A stretch of DNA of 64,000 bases from Cymbidium sinense. Lineage: Eukaryota; Streptophyta; Magnoliopsida; Asparagales; Orchidaceae. A program made the translations under genes and the position numbers. The DNA is taken from assembly GCA_021442155.1 (NCBI GenBank), contig CM038214.1:318897001-318961000 (forward strand), in the 5' to 3' direction. Below, in pieces: positions 11,601 to 21,250 of the stretch (its first letter is position 1; the number at the start of each line of letters is the position of its first letter). The notes below the pieces were generated by a model that did no database searches, was not told where the DNA came from, and worked only from the letters and a program-made list of their open reading frames with translations.

Positions 11601-12300
11601 TAAAAGAGACCGTATTACAATTTCTTCCCTTGCGGAAAGCATCGAGGTTAGGCATTATATAAGCAAGGACGGTATCTGAAGTCAAACCAACCAAAATCCT
11701 TTAGCATAAGTGTTGAAACCTTTATGAATTAGGCCTTTAAGGAGGAAAGAGTCCCAAGGAATGTAAGCATCAGCCAAAGAAATACTATAATCATCAAAAT
11801 AAAAATAGCAACCAGTAAAATGCACACTAATCCATTGCCTAGAAGCAACATAGGTAGTAGCAATGCTCCAAGCCATATTGTCAGAGAGAAAAAATTGGTT
11901 AAAGAAGTTAGCACTAAAATCTAAGCCCATCAAAATAGATAACTTCCTCCGTTAATTCTCTCAGTTTAGAAATGAATGTATCAATGAAATTAAAGTCCCA
12001 AGTGGGATTGCGGTTATAAAACCGATACAGGTAACACAAGGCTCATGGGTTCCAATTCAAGATATTGATGTGCATATAGTTCAACATTATTGTAAATGCC
12101 AAAATAGAATTCTTCCAACTAAAGGAGAAGGGTTAAAGCGCAAGTCATGGAAGAGCACAAGACACAAGATGATATCTATGAGGAGTATCCATAAAGAACA
12201 CAAGGAAATAGAAAACCGTAAAAAAGGAGGCGAAGAGGAGAATTAGATTCGAGGTAGGGAAGGCCAAAATTGTCCAAGTTAACACCAAGTATTTGGGTAA
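8657..12300 (-). other. LINE 3' region with a chain of hydrophobic open frames
   Basis: Sequence between the RNase H end and the poly(A). The last 140 bases (GGCAATAAAATACCCC near the tail) are nearly identical to the end of the second LINE copy, so they are the true 3' terminus. Upstream lie consecutive minus-strand open frames of 60-196 codons (9047-9637, 9658-10092, 10085-10396, 10619-10948, 10951-11163, 11111-11431, 11491-11694, 11682-11933). They are rich in Leu, Phe, Tyr, Cys, Trp and Ile. Internal repeats are seen: EWYHGQFSPF near 9770 resembles EWHHGKLTGF near 10270. RFVGYDGCDD (about 9150) recurs in the second copy. This could be a decayed third ORF for membrane-like segments, or the result of an A-poor sense strand that lacks stops. 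No known family recognised. Confidence 0.55.
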
Positions 12301-12359
12301 TGTAAATTGATCAAAGAAGATGATATCTTGTCTAATCTTGCAGTTGCAAGGTAATCAAG

Positions 12360-12720
12360 AGGCGTTACCTTCACGCCAAACATGAGTGATGGTAAAATTC
12401 ATTGAGAGAAGAGCCCTAGTTTGCTTGAGGAGGTAGTACAAACAAGCGTTGCTCAAATTGGTAGAAGTCAAAAGGTCAATCAGAAGAGCGTCAACCTCTA
12501 TCCAAATATTGAGCATTTTGAAGACAAATTTCTAGAGCTTTGTGGGCCATAAGCTCGGATAAGGACAAGTCTTTGGAAATAAGGGGATAAGCAAATGCAC
12601 ATAGGACTATACCCTTAGAATCCCTAAAGATGCCTCCACAACTAGAGCCATTATGAGAGGAGCCAGATAATTTTAATAATATGATCAAGAGGTTTTCCAA
12701 AACCATTCTATCATTTTATA
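12360..12720 (-). pseudogene. LINE ORF2 RNase H domain
   Basis: C-terminal RNase H typical of many plant L1 elements. Read leftward from about 12670: LKLSGSSHNGSSCGGIFRDS (the usual first catalytic DG is replaced by SG), then VLCAFAYPL, LSELMAHKALEICL (Glu region), WIEVDALLI near 12500 (Asp region) and THVWREGN near 12380, which normally precedes the last Asp (the AD is replaced by AS and a stop). It is split between two frames, with a break near 12490. Not functional. Confidence 0.82.
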
Positions 12721-13267
12721 GTAAGATGTCGGAAGGTTGAGGCCCGTTTATTGGCTCTGATTTACCTTTAAAGTGTTTGTGATGAATTAAATTTGCTTTA
12801 AATAAGTCACAAATTTTGTTTTTAATTCTAGCAATAATCCTCATGTGATTCATACGAATCCCACGATGTTTAGCTTCATTTCGGTCCATCCATATGAACC
12901 AAATAAGAGTAATGGCAATTATGATTTTAATATGACCTTTAATTGCATTGTCAAAGTAAACTTCAAGAAGTTGACATAAAGTAAAAGAACAATTAAAATT
13001 GACAGTGTTGAATAGATCGTCATACCAAATACAAATTTTAGAGGCAATAGCCCCATTAACAAAAACATGGTTAACATTCTCAATATGAGAACAACATTGA
13101 CATTTAGAGGATAAAAAAAACCCTTTACCCCACAACAAAGAGTCAACAGGAATAAAGTTTTTAAGGATATGCCAAGTTAGAATAGAGTAAGAAGAGGGGA
13201 TATTGTTATTCCAAATTTTGGAGAACACAATAGAAGAATCTTGAGTGTCTATAGTGTGAAGCCACAC
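12716..13267 (-). pseudogene. LINE ORF2 zf-RVT-like region
   Basis: A 183-codon open frame matching the zinc-binding region that follows the RT of plant L1 elements. It contains IWNNNIPSSYSILTWHILKN, VDSLLWGKGFFLSSKCQCC, then HIENVNHVFVNG and IWFIWMDRNEAKHRG, in the usual order. The Cys pair and the following His residues look complete. It follows directly from the RT C-terminal part (13316-13945) and leads into RNase H, so it is one piece of a single ORF2 broken by a frameshift near 13290. Confidence 0.86.
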
Positions 13268-13315
13268 ATTTTTAAGGTTTAAATCCCCATTATGAGATAG
13301 CTTAAAGATAATCGA

Positions 13316-15260
13316 TCATGATTGTTGAGTGATAGGAATATTAGTAATCATATTTAAGAGAGTGGAAGGAATAGAATCGATCTTACTAGTGTTCCACTTA
13401 TGGTTTTGCGAATGAATTAACTTTAATGGCGTGGAGTGAGTGTAAAGTAAGTCATCAATGGATCCACAACCACTCAGGTTGTCTTGCCAAAAGAAGGAAT
13501 TGCAGTTTATGCCCCAAAAAATTAAGGATTCTACATCCCATTTGACAGAACAAAGTCTTCTCCACACAGAAGAATCACCCGATTTAAAGGGACAAATGAC
13601 AAGATGTTTACCCTGGAAATATTTAGAAGTCATGAAATTTGCCCAAAGACTATTTTTGCTCCTAAAATTCCACCAAAGTTTGTAGGAGAAGGCATTGATA
13701 ACTTCTTTGATGGATTTACATCCCAGACCTCCCTCTTGAAGAGTACCATAACTTTTAGACCAAGATGACCAATGCATTCTTTTAGAGGAGGTATTGGTTC
13801 CCCAGAATAATTTGTTTAAGAGACGCTCAATTCTATTGATGGTAGAGTTGGTAGGCACAATGGTTTGAAGAAGGTATATAGGCATGGAATTTAGAGTGCT
13901 CTTGATCAAGGTAAACCACCAAAAGAGAGTAAATGAAATTCCCAAGTCGAGATTTTGTTAGAAATTTTTGAATTAGATCATCAAAAGGTGTGATCTTTTA
14001 TGGCCTTTAAAAGCGAAGGTAATTAAGAGGGAGTTAATTTTGCTTAAAATTAGTAATTTTGGATATTTGGTTAAGTCTATTAGAGGAATCTTAGTTGAAG
14101 GAATAAAACTACATTTTCCTTCATTAAGAAAAGACCACTAACTTTACCAAAATCATTTAGAGGTTCTTAATGGTTTTAACATGTTGAAGGGAGCCGTTTA
14201 AGATAATGAAATCATCTGCAAAGCTAAGATGAGAAATAGTGAAACCTCCATGAGTTTTAAAAGACATATTAGATTATTAGCGAAAAGATCGTTAAGGCTC
14301 CTTGGAGTATTCAATAGCGATGATAAAAAGAGAAGGTGATAGTGGGTCACCTTGCCTCAAACCATGGCTAGAAGGAAAGAAACCTATGGACTCTCCATTC
14401 ATGATAACCGAAAACCAGACATTCGTGATACACCTTTTTATAATCTAGATAAAACTATCAGAAAAACCAAACAAATTCAGGATTTGAAAGAGAAAGTCCC
14501 ATGAGAGATTTTCAAAGGCTTTAGCGATGTCCAGTATGAATAAGATGTTGCCTCCTCTAGAAGGGACATCAATGTCATGTACCAGCTCTTGAGCAAGAAG
14601 AATATTATCTGATATTGCTCTGTGTTTAACAAAACTAGTTTGATTTGGTGAGATGATTTTAGGAAGCACAGGGCTAAGCCTATTATTTATTAATTTAGCA
14701 ATGAGTTTTTGAAAAAAGGTGCAAAGGCTAATCGGTCTAAAATCCCCAAGATTGAGGATTGTTAGTTTTGGAAATAAGGACAATAGAAGTGCTTGAAAAG
14801 TATTTGGGAATAGGATTTCCATCAAAGAAATCAATAATAGCATCTACTAGGTCGTTTAATAAATGGCCAACAATCTGAAAAGAAGTGGGTGGTATATCGC
14901 CAAGAGTCGTGTTCATGTTCTTAAGAGTATTACTAATCTCCTCTTGGAAGGACATAGTGAGTAAATGATTATCCTCACGTTAATCATAGAAGGGATATGA
15001 TGGGTGTTTGATAAAGTTCCCAGCAACGGATTAGAATTTAATAAAGTTTGGAAATTATGTATGACAGAAACCTTAATATCATTGTTATCGGTTATCCATT
15101 CACTATTAGAGTTCTTAATTTTCTTAATCGAGTTTAAGGCTTTCCATTTATTACAAATGGCATGAAAATACCTGGTGTTTCTGACCATCAATATGTTTGC
15201 TTTGCTTTTGGCAATAGGTTTCTTCCATGTTTTGATAATTAACCAAGTTATTCTTGGCAA
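13316..15260 (-). pseudogene. LINE ORF2 reverse transcriptase
   Basis: Non-LTR reverse transcriptase in several frames. The segment 14913-15260 carries NTRYFHAICNKWKALNSI. The RT core reads PISLCTFFQKLIAKLINNRL, HRAISDNILLAQELVHD and FILDIAKAFENLSWDFL (14445-14760; first catalytic Asp in LDIAKAF). The motif GLRQGDPLSP is at about 14335-14365 and the catalytic FADD at 14211-14222, followed by FIIL. The thumb and C-terminal part (13316-13945) reads MPIYLLQTIVP, LFWGTNT, HWSSWSKSYGTLQEGGLGCK. Frame breaks lie near 13950-14200 and 14400. The catalytic residues survive but the frame does not. Confidence 0.9.
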
Positions 15261-15263
15261 TGT

Positions 15264-16181
15264 TCAACTCCTCAAGTTTGGGATCGGTTGAGACACCTCT
15301 TCAAGAGAACAAACCTCTTGTTCCATAGCTTTAAGATTTGTGAAAAGGTTTTTAAAAATGTGTTTGTTCCACCAATTGAGATTTTGTTTAAGTCTTTTGA
15401 GCTTAAGCCAAAGATGAGTCATACCTTTAATAGAATTATCCGGGAAAACAGGGGCCATCCAATTAGTGAGAACGACAATGGTGAAGTCACTATGTTGGGT
15501 CCACATATTTTGAAATCTGAAGGAGAGGGAGTAGACAGGTTAGGGGGGGGATTTTTGAAAAAAATCAAAAGAGGAGCATGGTCAAAGTTCGCTCAAATGC
15601 TCAACAATGGTAGTAACATTGATTGATCCAAAGAGAATTAAAGAGGATCCTATCAAGATGTTGCCAAAGTCTAGAGTTGTGCCACGTGAAGTTAGACCCG
15701 GTGAAACCAATGTCGTCGATTGCAATCAAGGATCATATTTGAGAAGTCCTCCATGGAATGAAGGTTAGGAGAACATCCTCCCCTTCTTTCGAACTAGCTA
15801 TGATGGTATTGAAATCACCTCCAACCAACCGGGAAGGTTAGCAGAGGAAGGTGTAAGTGATTCCAAAGGATGTTCCTACCGCTCTATTACAAGAAGCATA
15901 GATAAAAGAGCCAAAAGCGATAAGTCACCTAAGGAGATTTTGACATTAACCAATTGGTCAAGATCATCAATGATGTGATGGAGTTGTGCCAAAAGCACCA
16001 AATTTTATTATTAAGATTGAAGAAGAAATTAAAACCAAGGGATCTAGCGACAAGCAATCTTAGAAGAGTTAATGAAAGGTTTAATAAGAATAAGTAACTT
16101 GATATTATGAACACAAAGACTCTAACACGATTGGGGCAGGAAGAGACCCACAACAATATTCCAAACAAGAAAATTAATCAT
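15264..16181 (-). pseudogene. LINE ORF2 endonuclease (EEP type) and linker
   Basis: Start of ORF2. A minus-strand ATG at 16181 begins MINFLVWNI, the usual opening of plant L1 endonucleases. The catalytic GDFN motif lies at 15808-15819 (RLVGGDFNTIIAS), followed by DIGFTGSNFTWHN near 15700, which matches the conserved FTW motif, then LWQHLDRIL. The linker 15264-15506 has HLWLKLKRLKQNLNWWNKHI, the typical spacer before the RT. Stops and frame changes occur near 15740 and 15560-15620. In a live element this domain nicks the target DNA for reverse transcription, so it would decide target choice. Confidence 0.88.
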
Positions 16182-16517
16182 AAGGGGACAACCAAAAGGG
16201 AAAAGGAAAAAAGAAAGGAAAGAGAGGAGAGAAATGATGACACAATACTTGTGTGGGGTGAAAGAAGAGCGAGTGGTTCTAGTGGGGTTATTATTAGAAA
16301 ATTTTTCTTTGTAGGGTTTTTTGTTTCTAACAATTTGAAAGGGTCTATCAGAATCCAAATTATCTCCATCAGAAAGTGATTGATTTTTGGGTTTCAGAAT
16401 AGTAGAACAATCTATCAATGTTTTAGAAGAGGGGATTTCACCTTCTTCCTTATCGAATAGAGTGTGAGAAATTGGGTTCAATTGATTATCACTTTGAAGG
16501 GAAATAGATGGGGAAGT

Positions 16518-17602
16518 TTAGGCACCATTCGTAATACAAATATCTTTCTCAATATGTTCTGAAGCCATAGGGTCATCATTATTTTGGTCCATTATATGAT
16601 TTTCATTCAAATTGTTTAATTGGGTGTCCAATATAAGGCTAACATTCAGATTTTCAGTAGGATTTAAATGAAGCAAAGAACTATCATGGGAAACCAGATT
16701 ATTACTAGCAGGGGTGAGGTTAGGTAAATTTCCATTAGTATCGTCACACCCATCAATGGTTGTTTTAGTACCAAGGTCAGAGTGTTTTCCACTAGACAGA
16801 TCAGTAGGTGTAGGGAGGAGAGGTTCTTTTTGAGTATTTTTAGGCACATATGCTAGAGTAGTGGTTTTCCCAGTTCTATTAATGGTATTCATATTCTGTG
16901 GTAAATTTTTTCTGAGATTAGGATGAAGCACAAAGCAATCTAAGTGATCGTGCCCGTGAATCTTGCAGTGAGTGCAAAAGACTGGAAAATTTTCAAATTC
17001 AACTTTTTGACTATATCCAAATTTTTTGGAGCCAATCCAAACATCTTTGGGATATTTTTTTGTGATGTCTATCTCAACGAGAATACGAGCGACAGATGGC
17101 CTAGATCTAGTGGCCGTTGCTTGGTCTATTTGGAGAGGCCTACCAAAAAGGCCGCCAACAGCAAACAAAACTTGATGAGTGACATAGTGTATTCGCATGT
17201 TAGGAAAAGCAAGCCAAAGAGGGACAATGGGAGATTCCTCTTTGACATCAAAGAGGGGCGACCATTTCAATAGCCGCATTTGATAATTATGCACAAAGTA
17301 TGAACGACGAGTGAAAACCCGTGAGTAATCTAAATCATTTGAGAGTTGAATAAGAATGTGACGGGGATCGATCAGATAGAGAAAGTACCGATAATTTTAA
17401 ACTATGAAAGAAAGAGCATATTATCAAGAGTCGCATCTAAGGGAGAATTTACCCACCAAAGCAAACTCAAGGGCTTAGCAAGTTTCTCAACATCGATCGA
17501 ACACACATTGCGGCAATCCATGATAAGATGTTGAAATGAGATTAACAAAACATTCGAGCTAGAGATCTTACCGAGATAGAGCATCTTTGAATGATTTAAC
17601 AA
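16518..17602 (-). pseudogene. LINE ORF1 (gag-like, DUF4283 and CCHC zinc knuckle)
   Basis: RNA-binding gag-like protein of a plant L1. The main frame (17294-16518, 258 codons) has MRLLKWSPLFDVKEESPIVP, PLQIDQATATRSRPSVARI and VEIDITKKYPKDVWIG, the classic DUF4283 continuation. The zinc knuckle CTHCKIHGHDHLDC (C-x2-C-x4-H-x4-C) lies near 16975-16930. The tail is Asn-rich and polar. The N-terminal part continues upstream in another frame (17602-17402: VLLISFQHLI and ILWWVNSPLD-like residues), so at least one frameshift near 17300-17400 breaks it. ORF1 ends about 335 bases before ORF2 begins. Confidence 0.88.
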
Positions 17603-17826
17603 CAGTGTATTAGTGCAATCAAGAAAACTTGTAGAGTCGGAGGAAAAAGCCGTACGTCCAAGAGCGATGGTAGGGATTGCAGAGACCGAGTCTCATTGAT
17701 CTAATTTAGGGCGTCACATATGGGAGCCCGATACTTGCTGGTGAAGCGAGAGAAATTACAGAGAATGGCCAATCCACGAGGAACGCAAAATCCGAGAGGA
17801 GGCCGGAGAGGGGCAGGGTTTGTTAA
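17603..17826 (-). other. LINE 5' end
   Basis: About 220 bases between ORF1 sequence and the 5' target-site duplication. It is of mixed composition and G-rich on + (GAGGCCGGAGAGGGGCAGGG near 17805). This is probably the 5' untranslated region, possibly with an internal promoter; no motif can be assigned with confidence. Confidence 0.55.
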
Positions 17827-17844
17827 GTTTTAGGGTTTAACATT
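17827..17844. repeat. target-site duplication, LINE 5' side
   Basis: GTTTTAGGGTTTAACATT, identical over 18 bases to 8628-8645. Confidence 0.93.
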
Positions 17845-17931
17845 GTAGATTTAGGGTTGTAGGTTTAGGGTTTAATGTTTTGGGTTATTTTTAGGGTTTA
17901 GGGTTTAGGGTTTAGGATTTAGGGTTAAGGG
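17845..17931. repeat. telomere-like block
   Basis: Degenerate TTTAGGG repeats. Continuation of the tract at 8478-8627, displaced by the LINE. Confidence 0.92.
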
Positions 17932-18665
17932 ATTTTTTTTAAATTAAGTAAACCAGTAGGTTTAGGTTTATTTAATTTATTTAGTTTTTATTTATTTATT
18001 TGAGTTTATTTTATTTTATATTTTTAGTTAGGTTTCTTTTTTATTTTTATTTATTTTAGTTTATTTATTTTAAGTTTATTTATTTAGTTTAGGTTTTTTT
18101 AGTTTATTTTTTTAGGTTATGGTTTATTTTTTAGTTGAGTTTTATTTTTATTTTATTTTTTAGGTTTAGGTTTAGGTTTTATTATACTTTTTTATGATTA
18201 GGTTTTAGGTTTTTATTTTAGGTTTATTTTTAGGTTTTATTTCTTAGTTTAGGTTTAGTTTTATTTTTAGTTTATTTTATTTTATTTAGTTTAGGTTTAG
18301 GTTTAGGTTTAGGTTTAGATTTTATTTATTTTAGTTTAGGTTTAGGTTTATTATATTTTTATTTTAGGTTTAGGTTCTTTTTTAGTTTAGGGTTTACGTT
18401 TTATTTTATATTTATTTTTAGGTTTTATTTTTAAGTTTATTTTTAAGGTTTAAGTTTTTATTCAATTATTATTTTATTTTATTTTAGGTTTATTTTATTT
18501 TTATTTTATATTTAGTTTTTATTTTATTTAGGTTTTTTATTCTTAGGTTTACTTTAATTTTTAGTTTAGTTTTGGTTTTTATTTATTTTTCTTTTTTATT
18601 TTATTTTATTTTATTATTTTACTTATGTTTAGGTTATTTTATTTATTTTATTACTAGGTTTAGGC
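17932..18665. repeat. TTTAG/TTTATTTT low-complexity block
   Basis: Starts with the junction motif (T-run, AAATTAAGTAAACCAGTAGG), then TTTAGG, TTTAGTTTA and TATTTTATTTT words, nearly free of C. Confidence 0.9.
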
Positions 18666-19094
18666 TTTTAGGTATTTAGGGTTTAGGGTTTAGGTTTTAG
18701 GGTTTAGGGTTTAGGGTTTAGGGTTTAGGGTTTATGATTTTAGGGTTTAGGGTTATGGTTTAGATTTTAGGGTTTAGGGTTTAGTGTTTAGGCTTTAGGC
18801 TTTAGGATTTTGACTTCTTAGAGTTTAGGGTTAGTTTAAGGTTTAGGTTTTTGGCATTAGGGTTTAGGCTTTTTAAGGTTTAAGGGTTTAGGTTTAGGGT
18901 TTTTGGTTAAGGGTATAGGGTTAGGGTTAGGGTTTAAGGTTTAGGGTTTAGGATTTAGAGTTTATGCTTTTAGGGTTTAGGGTCTTTTAGGGTTTAAGGT
19001 TTAGGGTTGTAGGTTTAAGGTTTAGGGTTTAGGGTTAGTTTTAAGGTTTAGGGTTTAAGCTTTAGGGTTTTAGGTTTAGGAATTAAGGTTTAGG
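18666..19094. repeat. telomere-like block
   Basis: Degenerate TTTAGGG with several perfect consecutive units around 18695-18730. Variants include TTTTAGGG, TTTAAGG, GCTTTAGG. Confidence 0.94.
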
Positions 19095-19950
19095 GTTTTT
19101 TGAATTAAGTAAACTCATATGTTTATGTTTATTTAGTTTAATTAGTTTATTCTTTATTTATTTTATTTTATTTTATTTTTTATTTTTTTTATGTATATTT
19201 TTTAAATTTATATAGTTTAGTTTATTTATTTTAGGTTTATTTATTTTATTTTAAGTTTTTTATTTTAGTTAATTTTTTAGGTTTTGGTTTATGTTTTAGC
19301 TGAGTTTTATTTTTATTTTATTTTTACGTTGAAATTTTATCTTTTATTTTTAATTCTAAGTTTATGTTTATATTTTATTTTTGTAGGTTCAGGTTTTAGA
19401 TTTTTATTTTAGGTTTACTTTTAGGTTTTATCTTTTAATTTAGGTTTAAGCTTATTTTTAGTTTATTTTATTTTATTTAGTTTAGGTTTTGATTTAGGTT
19501 TAGTTTATTTTAGGTTTAGATTTAGGTTTTATTTATTTTAGTGTAGTTTATTTTAGTTTAGGTTTAGGTTTATTTTATTTTATTTATTTTATTTTTATTT
19601 TAGGTTTAGGTTTTATTTTAATTTAGGGCTTAAATTTTATTTTTTATTTATATTTATGTTAATTTTTTAGGTTGAGGTTTTTATTTAGTTTTTATTTTAT
19701 TTTATTTTAGGTTTATTTTATTTTTATTTTATGTTTAGTTTTTTTATTAAGTTTTTTATTTTTATTTTAATTATATTTTATAGTTTAGTTTAGGTTTCTC
19801 TTTACTTTATTTTAATTTATTTATATTTTTATTTTATTTTAATTTTAGGTTTAAGTTTATGTTTTAGTTTAGGTTTTTATTTTATTTAGGTTTAGGTTTA
19901 TTTATTTATTTTATTTTTAGGTTTTATTTAGTTTAGGTTTAGGTCTTTAC
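19095..19950. repeat. TTTAG/TTTATTTT low-complexity block
   Basis: Starts with the junction motif in the form GAATTAAGTAAACTCATATG. Same word composition as 7212-8010. Confidence 0.9.
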
Positions 19951-20395
19951 ATTTTTAGGGTTTAAGGTTTAGGGTTTAGGGCTTAGGGTTTTAGGGTTTA
20001 GGATTTTAGGGTTTACGGTATATGGTTAGGGTTTAGGGTTTAGTGTTTAGGCTTGAAGGTTTAGGGTTTTTAGGGTTTAGGGTTTAGGGTTAGCTTAGGG
20101 TTTAGGGTTTAGGGTTTTTAGGGTTTAGTGTTTAGGCTTTAAGGTTTAGGGTTTTTTGGGTTTAGGGTTAGCTTATGGTTTAGGCTTTAGGGTTTTTAGG
20201 GTTTAGGGTTAGTTTTGGGTTTAGGGTTTAAGGTTTAAGTCTTTAGGGTTTAGCATTTAGGGTTTAAGGTTTATGATTTTTTAGGGTTCTAGGTTTACGG
20301 TTAGTTTTAGGTTTAGGGTTTAGGGTTTAGGGTTTAGGATTTAAGGTTTAGGGTTTAGTGTTAAGGGTTTAGGGTTTAGGGTTTAGGTCTATTTA
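19951..20395. repeat. telomere-like block with internal sub-repeat
   Basis: Degenerate TTTAGGG. Within it a longer phrase (GGGTTTAGTGTTTAGGCTT, then AAGGTTTAGGGTTTTTAGGG, then GGGTTAGCTTA) recurs two to three times near 20035-20200, so the block was itself duplicated. Confidence 0.9.
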
Positions 20396-21130
20396 GTTTA
20401 TTTTTCATTTATTTTTGTTTATTTTATTTCTGTTTTTATTTAGATTTAATTTTTATTTTATTTAGTTTGGTTTATTTATTTTAGTTTAGGTTTTTTATTT
20501 TAGTATATTTTTTAGGTTTAGGTTTATGTTTATGTTTATTTTTTAATTTAGTTTTTTAATTTTATTTTTTAGGTTTAAGTTTTATTTTATATTTTTAGGT
20601 TTAGGTTTAGGTTCTTATTTTATTTTTTTAGGTTTAGCTTTTAAGTATTTATTTTAGATTTATTTTTAAGTTTTATTTTTAGGCTTATTTTTAGTTTATT
20701 TTATTTTATTTAGTTTCAGGTAAAGTTTTATTTATTTTAGTTTAGGTTTAAATTTATTTTATTTTGTTTATTTTAGGTTTAGGTGTTTTTTTAGTTTAAA
20801 GTTTAAATTTTATTTTTTATTTATTTATAGGATTTTCTTAGGTTTAGGTTTTTATTTAGTTTTTATTTTATTTTATCTTAGGTTTATTTTATTTCTATTT
20901 TATGGTCAGTTTTTATTTAATTTAAGTTTTTTTACTTTTAAGTTTATCTTATTTTTTTAGTTTAGTTTTGGTTTTTATTTATTTTATTTTAGTTTACTTT
21001 TTCTTTTTTATTTGATTTTACTTTTAGGTTTAGGTTTAGGTTTTTGATTTATTATATTTTTTTATTTAATTCAAGATTTAGTTTTTTATTTATTTTATTT
21101 TTTAGGTTTTATTTAGTTTAGGTTTTATTT
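20396..21130. repeat. TTTAG/TTTATTTT low-complexity block without the junction motif
   Basis: Passes from telomere-like units directly to TTTAGTTTATTTTTCATT, without the AAATTAAGTAAAC junction seen in the other blocks. This suggests a deletion at the unit start. Confidence 0.85.
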
Positions 21131-21250
21131 TTAGGGTTTAGGGTTGTAGATTTTAGGGATTATGGTTAAGGGTTAATGGTTTAGAGTTTAGGGTTTATGG
21201 TTTAAGGGTTAGGGTTTTATGGTTTAGTTTATAGGGTTTTGGATTTTGGA
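21131..21250. repeat. telomere-like block at the 3' side of the second LINE
   Basis: Degenerate TTTAGGG repeats running into the T-run of the truncated LINE. Confidence 0.88.

Larger units (their letters stand above)
8646..17826 (-). mobile_element. near full-length plant L1-type LINE in telomere-like DNA
   Basis: A 9.2-kb non-LTR retrotransposon on the minus strand, bounded by an 18-bp target-site duplication. In element orientation it has ORF1 with a DUF4283-like region and a CCHC zinc knuckle (about 17600-16518); ORF2 with endonuclease (16181-about 15600), reverse transcriptase (about 15260-13950), a zf-RVT-like domain and RNase H (to about 12360); a long 3' region (12300-8657); and a poly(A) tail. 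Both ORFs carry stops and frameshifts, so it is no longer autonomous. A 5'-truncated relative lies at 21251-23145 in the same orientation. The length is large for a plant L1 because of the roughly 3.6-kb 3' region. Confidence 0.92.

Noticed and set aside
13458..13685. 75-codon + strand frame inside the LINE RT
   Set aside because: Shadow of the minus-strand RT C-terminal region, which has clear family motifs.
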